A DNA stretch of 64,000 bases from Taxillus chinensis (lineage: Eukaryota; Streptophyta; Magnoliopsida; Santalales; Loranthaceae), in assembly GCA_023512835.1 (NCBI GenBank), contig CM042085.1, forward strand, positions 28,975,812-29,039,811. The letters run 5' to 3'. A program made the translations under genes and the position numbers. Below the pieces are notes generated by a model, which had not been told where the DNA came from, made no database searches, and saw only the letters and a program-made list of their open reading frames with translations. Positions within the stretch are counted from its first letter, which is position 1, and every line of letters begins with the position of its first letter. Positions 20,715-31,030 of this stretch are shown here, piece after piece.

Positions 20715-22414
20715 TGTAAGGACCCGTACCTTGAGTTAGTCGGTTTTGCCTCCTGAGTAGAGTTTTTCTAGATTTTGACCTAGTAAATGGACTCCAATGA
20801 ATTCACGTGCAAAAGGAAAGATGCTTAGAATGATGTCCTCTATCTACCACGAAGTTTCAGGCCAAATGGACATGTATGTGAGGTGCACGTGATATGGGTC
20901 CAATTCACGTGCAAGTGTGGTTGTCTTCAAATGATGCAAGGAGGCTAGGGGTGAAGTTTGAGAGCATTTGGAGTGCATATGGAGTTGCACGTGAATTGGG
21001 GAATTCACGTGCAAATTGGCGTGCAGGCATATTTTTGCATGGTTCCCTTGGTTTTGACATTCTAAGGAACTTTCTCCAAAGGACCATGTTGAAATTCCGA
21101 GTATTTTGGCCTATATGGGTGCGGAAAGGTGCTAACTTGTGTGATCAAAACTACGTCATTTTGATCCTGGGTTTCACTTAATCAAAACTACGTCGTTTTG
21201 ATGGTGGGAGGCCTATATAAGGATGAGGAGACTCCTTGTTCTAGGGTTAGGGGTTTTTCGGCCCCCTGCGGCCGTCGTGGAGAGAGAGAGAGCTAGAGAG
21301 AGGGAAAGGGGGGAGAACCGCTGGTTCTTGCCTGAGCATCTTGCGTGGGGAGGACGGCATCTAACGCGGGAGCAAGGAGGATCTTCTTTAAGGTAGGGAT
21401 TCTGTTTTCTTATACCCGATCCGGGGTTAGGCCCTGTGGTGAAGTACCCGTTGGATATTGTCCTTGTTATCATACTATTTATATGTAAATTCATATAGGT
21501 GTGATCTCCTATATGAATGTTGGCCTTCAATGGCGTTGTTTGGATATATGTATATATGCCTGCAAGTGTTTGACATAATGCCTGTGAGGCCGTGCATGTT
21601 ATGTGTTTGAGGTAATGCCTGTGAGGCCGTGCATGTTATGTGTTTGAGGTAATGCCTGTGAGGCCACGCACGTCAAGTGTGTTAGATTATGTCTGTGTGG
21701 CCGGGTTTATGAGCTTGTGAATATATGCATGCTAAGTGTTCGATGTTATTCCTGTGTGACCATGTGTGCTGCGTGTTTGCTTGTACACCCGGTGGCTGTG
21801 GAAGCCCGGGACTATTTTATGGAACCCGGTGGTCGTGGAAGCCCGGGTCTGCTTTGTGGGCCCGGTGGCTGTGGAAGCCCGGGACTGTTCTTGAAAACCC
21901 GGTGGCCGTGGAAGCCCGGGAGTGTTTAAGTACCAGCCCATGTATGATTGTGTTTGCTTGTTATAGCCTGTAACTATATCTGGTGGAATGAACGTATCAC
22001 GACACAAGACTTGTACACAAGGCATGTAGATATTAGGTGCATGGGATGGGTTGGGGAGACATGATCCCTACCGAGCTGTGGTTGCTCACCCCTCCTACCA
22101 TGTTGTTTTCTTTACGGGGAACCTACGGGCGTTAGGTGGGACCCCAAGGTGGAAGACCTTATTTATTTTATTGTTTATGTTATTTTATTATGGGACCCGA
22201 TGTAACCCCAATGGGGATGGATTGAAAAGAAGACTTTGTATTAAAGACTGATTTGGTTTGTGGACTACTTGATGGACTTTATTTTTTTCTTGAATGTGTT
22301 GTGAATGTTTAAAATGTTCGGTTCTTGGTTTGTATCCTAACCCCTTTGCCCTCCGTGTGGGTAAAAGGGGAGTCACGTACCGGTTTCCTCGGGTTGGAAA
22401 TCCGGGGCGTGACA
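20715..22414 (+). repeat. B 5' LTR
   Basis: 1700 bp, tgtaagg...gtgaca. It holds two internal tandem arrays: about 21560-21680, units near 37 bp with gcctgtgaggccgtgcatg; and about 21787-21925, four units of roughly 35 bp, each with cccggtgg and ggaagcccggga. Both arrays recur in the 3' LTR. Confidence 0.94.
20985..21302 (+). promoter_or_regulatory. U3/R control cluster of B 5' LTR
   Basis: A perfect inverted repeat at 20985-21014: 13-base arms containing gcacgtgaatt and aattcacgtgc (each with the G-box cacgtg) around a gggg loop. Then two ACGT-core palindromes (21144-21165, 21181-21202), the TATA box tatataa at 21214-21220, a GA repeat near 21280-21302, and a possible splice donor (aaggtaggg) near 21389. 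More G-boxes lie upstream near 20804, 20886 and 20907. Confidence 0.65.
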
Positions 22415-22417
22415 ATA

Positions 22418-22428
22418 TGGTATCGAGC
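22418..22428 (+). other. B primer-binding site, one base short
   Basis: tggtatcgagc, three bases after the 5' LTR. It is the initiator Met tRNA primer site with one A missing, as in E1 and C. Confidence 0.88.
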
Positions 22429-22832
22429 ATGGTCTAGTTGGCCTAGGGTAGTGGGCGGACCTGGTTATCCTAAGTCCTTTGGAGGAGCCTAGAGGGACAT
22501 GCCTGATCAACATGGTCCTCTTTGAGTCTCCAAGGTGTACTTAGGGTAGTCCAGTCTTGTGATAGGATTTGCATGTATAGGCATTAGGGCACTAGTTGCA
22601 TTTGTTGTGAATGTATGCTAAACTGTGGATAAGATCACATGATTAAGTGAAATGTGCAACTCGATTTGTTTGGCAATGTCTACTGGACTGTGAACTGTGA
22701 AATGTGATTGATGCAATGTATGTGTGTAATGTCATGTGTTAATGAAATTGATCGGTGGGGTAGAGGTAGTGACGCGATAGATTATAAAAAAAAATTGTTT
22801 TGACGTTGTGCTTCTTACTTCGTGTAGTAAGA
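22429..22832 (+). other. B 5' leader, no gene seen
   Basis: About 400 bases of noncoding leader between the primer site and the gag ATG. It aligns with the leaders of A (30574-31030) and C (53027-52615, minus strand). No coding signal. Confidence 0.7.
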
Positions 22833-23965
22833 ATGCCGCCGAGGAGAGTGACACGTGCGTCCGGGCGGTGGGCGATGAGTCATCTGCCCATGAGGGTCCG
22901 GGTGCGGGACCATCCGTTGGAGGGCATGCGTTATTCCTGGCACGGCTACAAGAAGGCATCCGGCTGGAGGTACGAGAGCTACGGGAGGGACTCCGGCGGG
23001 ACGTTCGGGAGGAGGTGCGCCGTGAGATGGCAACGACAGCGGTGGTGCCACCACCACCACCACCATGTAGGAGAGCTGCCTCGTGAGCGTGAGAGTTCGC
23101 CGGGTGGTGTACCGGCCCGTGCGAGAGGATGACGTGGTGACACGGTTCCGAAAGGAACAACCTCCGCGATTTAAGGGGGGAGAAGACCCTGTGGTAGGCG
23201 AGCAGTGGTTGAGACAGATTGAGCATGTGTTCTCCTTTCTCCTGCCCAGGGAGGAGGATAAGGTGCGACCGGCAATTCGGCACTGGAGGGGGGATGCTTT
23301 GGAGTGGTGGACGAGTGTTGCGGGGAGCCGTGCGGTGCGACTCATGTTTTGGGAGGAATTCTTGCAACTCTTCCATGATGAGTTCTTCCCGGAATCGGTG
23401 AGATGGCAAAGAGGGAGGAATTTGGCAGCTGAAGCAAGGATCAAAGACGGTGCCCGAGTATGAGCGGGAGTTCCGGAGCTCGAGTAGGTTTGCCCCCGAG
23501 ACAGATGGCAAAGGAGGACCTGAAGGCCCACAAGTTCACTCTGGTCTTCGGCCAGCCCTTAGGGAGAGGGGTGGCAATTCTACGCTTGAGGACTTATCCT
23601 GAGGCCGTGGAGACGGCCCGTATAGCCGAGAGAGAGCTGGATGGTGGGAGGCGGGCCCATCAGGGTCGCCATTGCAGAGTGGGCCTGATCGAGATGCAGG
23701 GTCCAAGAGGCTCAAGATGGAGGAGAGGGATAGCGGTTCCTTCCGCAGCAGGGGACAGACATTGGTGAACCCAGGGAGGTCTAGCTTTGGCGGTGGCGAC
23801 AGGGCGGTCCAACAGGGGGGTCTCCCTAGCGGTTGTTACCGCTGTGGGGAGCAAGGCCACTTGAGAAAGGAGTGTCCAAAGAGGGATTGGAAATGCCATA
23901 GATGTGGACGAGAGGGCCATCCGAGCCGGGTTTGCCGGAGTGGCAACAGGGAGTTGGAGGCATGA
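22833..23965 (+). pseudogene. gag: B gag
   Basis: ATG at 22833 gives MPPRRVTRAS, the same start as A and C; a frameshift occurs within 15 codons. The Gag core follows in pieces: 22808-23086, 23083-23463 (VTRFRKEQPPRFKGGEDP, EEDKVRPAIRHW, ALEWWTSVAGSRAV) and 23460-23768. The C-terminal segment 23672-23965 has two intact CX2CX4HX4C zinc knuckles, CYRCGEQGHLRKEC and CHRCGREGHPSRVC (23834-23936), which bind genomic RNA. Three or more frameshifts. Confidence 0.9.
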
Positions 23966-24640
23966 CATCCGGACAAGGAGTGATGCGGTTTTCGTGCACC
24001 AGCGAGAGAGACCAGCTCGTCGGTGGCCGGCTAGTCAGGCAGGATCGAATCGGACCCGACCTCGGGGGAGGCCGGAGCGGCAGCAGACCGAAGGCCGGAG
24101 GCGGCCTTGGCGGGAAGCGCCCGGTGAGTGAGCCGACCGGTGGCACGGGCCAAGGGAGGGTGTTTGCGCTGGAGGCGACGTACCCGGAGGAGGCCGAGCT
24201 ACCACCCCCACCAGCCGAGGGTGGAGCAGGACCATCGGTGGTTAGAGGTACCCTCTTGATCTCCCGTACATTAGCTTCTCGTTCTTTTCGATACGGGTGC
24301 ATCATGTTCGTTTGTTCTTGAGCTTGTAGTAGACGGCTTGGGGTTAGCTTGTGTGGAGGCCGCGAGGCCCCTAGTTGTGGAGTCTCCAGGTAGGAGGCAT
24401 GATTGAGGTACGGCGAGTGTGTCGTGACTGTGTGTTAACCATAAGCGAGGTGGAACGAGTTTTGACTTGCATGTGATGCCCATGCGTACGTTTGACCCGA
24501 TCTTGGGTATGGATTGGCTTATGGCTTTCCAGGCCAAGATAGATTGTTATCGGCGGCGTGTGACCTTCGTGACACCTGCAGGGACCTCTTGCACCCTGCA
24601 GGGGGAGTGGGATTGTGAGGCGAGTCGGGCCGGGCCGGTG
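23966..24640 (+). pseudogene. pol: B protease region
   Basis: A linker rich in Arg, Gly and Pro (23970-24240) precedes the retropepsin-like domain. The catalytic Asp-Thr-Gly is encoded at 24290-24298, but the local frame reads RYG because of a one-base shift nearby. DPILGMDWLMAF-type sequence follows at 24496-24530 in the frame open from 24467. Confidence 0.82.
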
Positions 24641-26050
24641 TTGGACCAGTGGGGTGCCATTACCCACAGGTTAGCAGCCCGACCTTTGCTTGAGGAGGGT
24701 AAGGTGGAAAAGAGGGTGTGGCCTGTTGTTGTGGACCAATTTCAGGGATGTTTTTCCTGAGCAGTTGAGGAGTTTGCCACCTAAGAGGAGTGTGGAGTTC
24801 ACCATTGAGTTGGTGCCGGGAACGGGTCCGATTTCCCAAGTAGCGTATCGTATGGGACCAGCCGAGCCGAGGGAGCTGCAGAGGCAAATCGAGGAGTTGG
24901 GGGACCAAGGGTATATCGGACCAAGTACCTCACCTTGGGGTGCCCAGGTGCTCTTTGCTAAGAAGGCCGATGGCACGCTTCGTCTTTGCATCGACTACGG
25001 AAGCTGAATTTAGTGATGTGAAGAACAAGTACCCGTTGCCTCGGATAGATGACCTGTTTGACCGGTTGAGTGGGACCCGTGGTTTTCCAAAATAGATTTA
25101 CGGTCGGGGTATCACCGGCTCAGGGTTAGGGAGGAGGACATCCCTAAGACGGCTTTCGGTGCAGGTATGGGCATTATGAGTGGGTAGTGATGCCTTTCGG
25201 GCTCACTAATGCGCCAGCGAGTGTTCATGCATTTGATGAACCAAGTCTTTGCCCCATACTTAGACTCGTTCGTGGTGGTGTTTATCGACGATATCTTGGT
25301 GTATTCCAAGACCGAGAGGGAGCATGTGGAGCACTTGGCAACAGTGTTGCAAACCTTGAGGGACCAGCAGTTGTTTGCTAAGTTTAGCAAGTGTGAGTTT
25401 TGGCTGCAGGAGGTTCACTTTCTTGGCCATGTGGTGTCACTGAGGGAGTTAGGGTGGACCCAGCCAAGATTGAGGCCGTGGCATTGTGGGCGAGGCCAAC
25501 CAACGTTTTTGAGATCCGTAGTTTTCTTGGTTTGGCGGGGTACTATCGTCGTTTTGTAGAGGGGTTCTCCCGTTTGGTGGCTCCTATGACGGCGTTGACT
25601 AGGAAAGGAGTAAAATTTGAGTGGACAGACAAGTGCCGCAGGGCGTTTGAGACTCTCAAAACCTTGTTTGACCACCGCACCCGTGTTGAGGTTGCCTAGG
25701 GAGGATATTCCGTATGAGGTATACTGTGATGCGTCCAGGGTTGGTTTGGGGTGTGTGCTTATGCGGGAGCACGGTGTGGTAGCTTATGGGTCGAGACAAT
25801 TGAAGCCTCATGAGCAGAATTATCCTACTCATGACCTTGAGTTAGGCTGCTGTCATCTTCGCCCTGAAGAGTTGGCAGCACTACCTCTTGGGGGAAAAGT
25901 TTGTGGTGTTCTCGGATCACGGGAGCCTTCAGTACATCTTTACTCGAAGGACTTGAATTTGAGGCAAAGGAGATGGGTGGAGTATTTGCGGACCTTTGAT
26001 TTTACTCTTGCCTATACCCCGGGGCAAGGGTAATGTTGTGGCTGATGCAT
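24641..26050 (+). pseudogene. pol: B reverse transcriptase and RNase H
   Basis: RT begins at 24690-25007 ([51 protein letters not shown]). MPFGLTNA is at 25190-25213, and the catalytic FIDD at 25281-25292 with [11 protein letters not shown] in the frame 25209-25559. The frame shifts to 25400-25699 ([20 protein letters not shown]). RNase H is at 25617-26033 ([35 protein letters not shown]). Stops and shifts at about 25005, 25180 and 25680 break the gene. Confidence 0.92.
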
Positions 26051-27140
26051 TGAGCGAGAAAAGGGAAAGCTGAGGTGGCCGTGAGAGAGTGGAAGCCGAT
26101 GGAGCGATTGGCGACGTTGCAGCTGCAGCCTGTTGTTCGTGATGGTGGGACAGTCCTGAGTCCTTTGGTGGTAGTGCCTGAGTTGTACCAGCGCGTCCGG
26201 GAGGAATAGCTGGGTGACATTGAGTGTGAGGTTCTCCGTGCCCGTATTGAGACCGGTGAGCTATCCGAGGATCGGACGAGAGGGTCCTGAGCATGAGTTG
26301 TCATTTCAGGGGCGGTTGGTGGTAGCTTCTTCCCTCAGGGACGAGGTGATGAGGGAGTTTCACCAATCTAGAGTTGCTGTGCATCCAGGGGGGTACGAAG
26401 ATGTACCATGCGCTTCGCGGACATTTTTGGTGGCCTGGGATGAAACGCGATGTAGCTGCCTTTGTTTCGCGGTGCCTCACGTGTCAGCAGGTGAAGGCTG
26501 AGCATCAGCGGCCGGCGGGCATGTTACAGCCCTTGCCCATAGCAGAGTGGAAGTGGGACCATATAGCGATGGATTTTGTGGATTGGTCTTCCACCCACCA
26601 CTGGGAGGAAGGATATGATTTGGGTGATTGTGGATCGACTCACAAAGTCGGCCCATTTCCTGGTTGTTCGCGAGCGGGACTCTATTGGGACCTTGAGTCG
26701 TTGTACATGAACGAGATTGTGAGACCGCATGGAGTACCATCATCGGTTGTCTCCAGACCGGGATTCGAGGTTCACTTCCCGTTTTTGGCGCAGGTTTGCG
26801 GAGGCTATGGGGACCAAGCTTCACTTGAGTACAGCCTTTCACCCCGAGACCGACGGTCGGACCGAGCGGACGAATCGGACCATGGAGGACATGTTGAGGG
26901 CTTGTGTGCTAGATTTTGGGGGTTCGTGGGCAACTCACCTTCCTTTGGTGGAGTTTGCCTACAACAACAGATTATCGGGCATCCATTGGGATGGCTCCTT
27001 TTGAGGCGTTGTATGGACGGCCGTGTCGATCCCCTTTGTGTTGGACCGAGGTGGGGGAGACGGCTCTCTTGGGACCCAGTTGGTTCAAGAGGCTACCGAG
27101 AAGGTCAAGTTGATTCGTCGGCGTTTGTTGTCGGCTCGAG
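26051..27140 (+). pseudogene. pol: B integrase
   Basis: The zinc-binding segment is at 26340-26500 (RGHFWWPGMKRDVAAFV, CLTCQQVKAEHQRP). The core has DHIAMDFV at 26560-26580, a segment near 26730-26770 with [12 protein letters not shown] (second catalytic Asp) and the third motif [17 protein letters not shown] at 26837-26890 with its Glu intact. These are spread over three frames (from 26374, 26729 and 26916). Confidence 0.9.
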
Positions 27141-27649
27141 TCGGCGAAATCTTATGCGGATCAGCGACGGCGACCTTTGGAGTTTTCGTTGGTGATCATG
27201 TGTTCCTTCGTGTCTCTCCACGTCGTGGACATCGACGGTTTGGGCGAGGTTCCAAGCTATCTCCACGGTTTATTGGTCCTTTTGAGATTCCGGATCGTGT
27301 AGGGCCTGTGGCCTACCGGTTAGCGTTACCACCGCGGGTGAGTCGAGTGCACAACGTGTTTCACGTGTCCCGGTTGCGGAAGTATCACCCCGACCCCACT
27401 CATGTGATTGATTGGGGGACGTTGGACATTGAGGATGACATGTCCGTCATTGAGGTCCCTATCCGTATCCTCGATCGGCGAGAGAAGCTATTGCGTGGTC
27501 GTGCTATTCCTTTGGTTCGCGTGCTGTGGCAACACCGTGGCATTGAGGAGGAGACATGGGAACGTGAGTCCGTGATGCGGGAGCAGCACCCGACTTGTTC
27601 GAGGACCAACAATCTTAAGCGTGGGAGGTGGTCGTTGGCCAAGGGATAG
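27141..27649 (+). pseudogene. pol: B integrase C-terminus with chromodomain
   Basis: Open from 27023 to 27649. It carries the GPY-like segment (KLSPRFIGPFEI) then RLALPPRVSRVHNVFHVSRL, RKYHPDPTHVIDW and a chromodomain-type end with PIRILDRREKLLR, PLVRVLW and EEETWERE. Chromodomains of this class target chromovirus insertion to heterochromatin, which fits the nested setting. A late frameshift after MREQHP alters the normal end seen in C (HPDLFEDEQS). Confidence 0.88.
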
Positions 27650-27957
27650 TGATGTGTTTTCTTGTGATGTGTTTTCTTGTATTAGTTGATGTATTTGTAT
27701 TGTCTTTTAAAGACATGTGCTTAATTGTGATGTGCTTTGAGATGTGTATTCGTGCCATGCGGACATGTGTTATGTGCATTATTGTGGTTATGGATTATGG
27801 TGGTACTTGTTATGTCTTTGTTGTCTTGTGTGTGGTGTATGACCCATTTGGGTGTTGTGGCTCGCCGTGTGGCAAATGGGTAGCTTGTGTTTGTTTTCCT
27901 CGTATGTCATTTTATATCATTTCTTTTCGAGGACGAAAAGTCTTAAGGGGGAGAGGA
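27650..27957 (+). other. B 3' untranslated region and polypurine tract
   Basis: T- and G-rich noncoding stretch of about 295 bases ending in the polypurine tract aagggggagagga (27945-27957) that abuts the 3' LTR. No gene seen. Confidence 0.85.
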
Positions 27958-29658
27958 TGTAAGGACCCGTACCTTGAGTTAGTCAGTTTTGCCTCCTGAG
28001 TAGAGTTTTTCTAGATTTTGACCTAGTAAATGGACTCCAATGAATTCACGTGCAAAAGGAAAGATGCTTAGAATGATGTCCTCTATCTACCACGAAGTTT
28101 CAGGCCAAATGGACATGTATGTGAGGTGCACGTGATATGGGTCCAATTCACGTGCAAGTGTGGTTGTCTTCTAAATGATGCAAGGAGGCTAGGGGTGAAG
28201 TTTGAGAGCATTTGGAGTGCATATGGAGTTGCACGTGAATTGGGGAATTCACGTGCAAATTGGCGTGCGAGCATATTTTTGCATGGTTCCCTTGGTTTTG
28301 ACATTCTAAGGAACTTTCTCCAAAGGACCATGTTGAAATTCTGAGTATTTTGGCCTATATGGGTGCGGAAAGGTGCTAACTTGTGTGATCAAAACTACGT
28401 CATTTTGATCCTGGGTTTCACTTAATCAAAACTACGTCGTTTTGATGGTGGGAGGCCTATATAAGGATGAGGAGACTCCTTGTTCTAGGGTTAGGGGTTT
28501 TTCAGGCCACTGCGGCCGTCGTGGAGAGAGAGAGAGCTAGAGAGAGGGAAAGGGGGGAGAAGCTGCCGGGTTCTGCCGGAGCATCTTGCGTGGGGAGGAC
28601 GGCATCTAACGCGGGAGCAAGGAGGATCTTCTTTAAGGTAGGGATTCTGTTTTCTTATACCCGATCCGGGGTTAGGCCCTGTGGTGAAGTACCCGTTGGA
28701 TATTGTCCTTGTTATCATACTATTTATATGTAAATTCATATAGGTGTGATCTCCTATATGAATGTTGGCCTTCAATGGCGTTGTTTGGATATATGTATAT
28801 ATGCTTGCCAAGTGTTTGACATAATGCCTGTGAGGCCGTGCATGTTATGTGTTTGAGGTAATGCCTGTGAGGCCGTGCATGTTATGTGTTTGAGGTAATG
28901 CCTGTGAGGCCACGCACGTCAAGTGTGTTAGATTATGTCTGTGTGGGTGGGTTTATGAGCTTGCGAATATATGCATGCTAAGTGTTCGATGTTATTCCTG
29001 TGTGACCATGTGTGCTGCGTGTTTGCTTGTACACCCGGTGGGCGTGGAAGCCCGGGACTGTTTTGTGGAACCCGGTGGTGTGGAAGCCCGGGACTATTTT
29101 GTGGGACCCGGTGGCTGTGGAAGCCCGGGACTGTTCTTGAAAACCCGGTGGTTGTGGAAGCCCGGGAGTGTTTAAGTACCAGCCCATGTATGATTGTGTT
29201 CTTTGTTATAGCCTGTAACTATATCTTGGTGGAATGAACGTATCACGACACGAAGACTTGTACACAAGGCATGTAGATATTAGGTGCATGGGATGGGTTG
29301 GGGAGACATGATCCCTACGAGCCGTGGTTGCTCACCCCTCCTACCATGTTGTTTTCTTTACAGGAACCTACGGGCGTTAGGTGGGACCCCAAGGTGGAAG
29401 ACCTTATTTATTTTATTGTTTATGTTATTTTATTATGGGAACTGATGTAACCCCAATGGGGTTGGATTGAAAAGAAGACTTTGTATTAAAGACTGATTTG
29501 GTTTGTGGACTGTTTGATGGACTTTATTTTTCTTGAATGTGTTGTGAATGTTTAAAATGTTCAGTTCTTGGTTTGTATCCTAACCCCTTTGCCCTCTGTG
29601 TGTGTAAAAAGGGGAGTCACATACCGGTTTCCTCGGGTTGGAAATCCGGGGCGTGACA
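27958..29658 (+). repeat. B 3' LTR
   Basis: 1701 bp partner of 20715-22414. It repeats the control cluster: inverted repeat 28229-28258, palindromes 28388-28409 and 28425-28446, TATA 28458-28464, GA repeat near 28523-28545. Internal arrays lie at about 28815-28920 and 29035-29168. It ends gcgtgaca, but is followed by element T and not by the expected gttgg. Confidence 0.94.
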
Positions 29659-30169
29659 ATCCCGAGAATAGCCCAGCCCATACCCGTCACAAGAATTTTG
29701 TCCGCTTTGGCCAACCAGTCTTGGGCCTCGCCCTCATGGCCTGCTCCGCACGGTTTTGTCTTTGGGCCTCGCCTAAAACGCGTTCCTGTGAGGTGAGGTA
29801 TCCGTCCCCTCTTATAAGGCGGACTTTGTTCTCCTCACCAAGCAATGTGGGACTAACACCCACTCATGGGTCGTTACAATCCACCCCCCCTTAGGAGGCC
29901 CACGTCCCCGTGGGACCATGGCACACCGCTCCGGGTCTGGCTCTGATACCACCCGAGAATAGCCCAGCCCATACCCGTCACAAGAATTTTGTCCGCTTTG
30001 GCCAACCAGTCTTGGGCCTCGCCCTCATGGCCTGCTCCGCACGGTTTTGTCTTTGGGCCTCGCCCAAAACGCGTTCCTGTGAGGTGAGGTATCCGTCCCC
30101 TCCTATAAGGCGGACTTTGTTCTCCTCACCAAGCAATGTGGGACTAACACCCACTCATGGGTTGTTACG
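29659..30169 (-). mobile_element. T: TRIM-like miniature LTR retrotransposon
   Basis: Two direct repeats of about 218 bp (29661-29878 and 29952-30169; each begins cccgagaatagccc and ends gttac plus one base) flank only 73 bases. The short interior holds, on the minus strand, tggtatcagagcc (29951-29939), the initiator Met tRNA primer site, right after the 5' repeat, and a purine tract aagggggggtgg (29893-29882) right before the 3' repeat. That is the plan of a terminal-repeat retrotransposon in miniature. It has no coding capacity. No clean TSD is seen: left flank tgaca or acaat, right flank gttgg. The 5' terminus reads cgtaac where tgtaac would be canonical. Confidence 0.85.
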
Positions 30170-30558
30170 GTTGGGGAGACATGATCCCTACTGAGTCGGT
30201 AGTTGCTCACCCCTCCTACTTTGATGTGTTTTCTTTCGGGGAACCTACAGGCGTTAGGTGGGACCCCAAGGTGGAAGACCGTATTTGTTTTATTGTTTCT
30301 TTTCAATTATGTTATTTTGTGGGTACTGATGTAGCCCTAGTAGGGAGAAGGGTTTTGACTGTAATAAAGACATGTTGTTTGGTTGTAAATATTGTGGTTT
30401 GAATTTTAATAAAGACATTTGATTTATAACTTTGTGAGTATCTGTTGTGATCATGTAAGCTGTCCTGCGAGGGATGTTCATATCTAACCCTTGCCCACCG
30501 GGTGGGTTAAGGGGAGTCACGAACCGGTTTCCTCGGGTTGGAAATCCGGGGCGTGACA
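30170..30558 (+). repeat. A 5' LTR, second part
   Basis: Starts with gttgg, a copy of 20710-20714, and continues exactly where the A LTR broke off (ttggggagacatgatccc, compare 37271 onward). It ends gcgtgaca at 30558. Confidence 0.92.
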
Positions 30559-30561
30559 GTA

Positions 30562-30573
30562 TGGTATCAAAGC
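30562..30573 (+). other. A primer-binding site
   Basis: tggtatcaaagc, three bases after the LTR. It is the initiator Met tRNA site with one G-to-A change. No gene is seen in the leader from 30574 to 31030. Confidence 0.88.
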
Positions 30574-31030
30574 ATGGTCTAGTTGGCCTATGGTAGTGGG
30601 CGGATCTGGTTATCTTGAGTCCTTTGGAGGAGCCTAGAGGGACGTGCCTGATCAACATGGTCTTCTTTGAACCTCTAAGGTGTACTTGGGGTAGTCCAGA
30701 CCAGAGGTAGCATTTGCATGCATTAGAATTAGGGCACTAGTTGCATTTGTTGTTTGTGTGCTAAATTGTGTAAAGAAGTGGATGACGAGATTAAGTGTGA
30801 AATGTGCAACTCTGAATTATCTTGAAATATCTTGAGCATGACAACAACAAAATGTACTGGTGTTATTAGAACTGTGTGCTTGTGGAATTGACGCATGTAC
30901 AATGTGACTCCATGAGAACTGGAATGTGTGTAATGTGTATGCTGATTGAATTAATGAATGGGGTAGAGGTAATGATGCAATTGATTATGAACGCATTTGA
31001 CGACTGTCTTTCTTACTTCGTGTAGTAAGA

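Larger units (their letters stand above)
20715..29658 (+). mobile_element. B: Tekay/Del-type chromovirus inserted in the A 5' LTR
   Basis: 8,944 bp. LTRs are 20715-22414 (1700 bp) and 27958-29658 (1701 bp), beginning tgtaaggacccg and ending ggggcgtgaca, nearly identical. The left flank is gttgg (20710-20714), but the matching gttgg on the right lies at 30170-30174, after the 511-bp element T. Internal order is primer site, gag, protease, RT, RNase H, integrase, chromodomain, polypurine tract. Both knuckles and the RT FIDD are present, but frameshifts are frequent. Confidence 0.93.

Noticed and set aside
22732..23531. Long minus-strand frames opposite B gag, and similar plus-strand frames opposite C gag (51917-52627)
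   Set aside because: They mirror conserved gag frames on the other strand, and their protein sequences are low-complexity.
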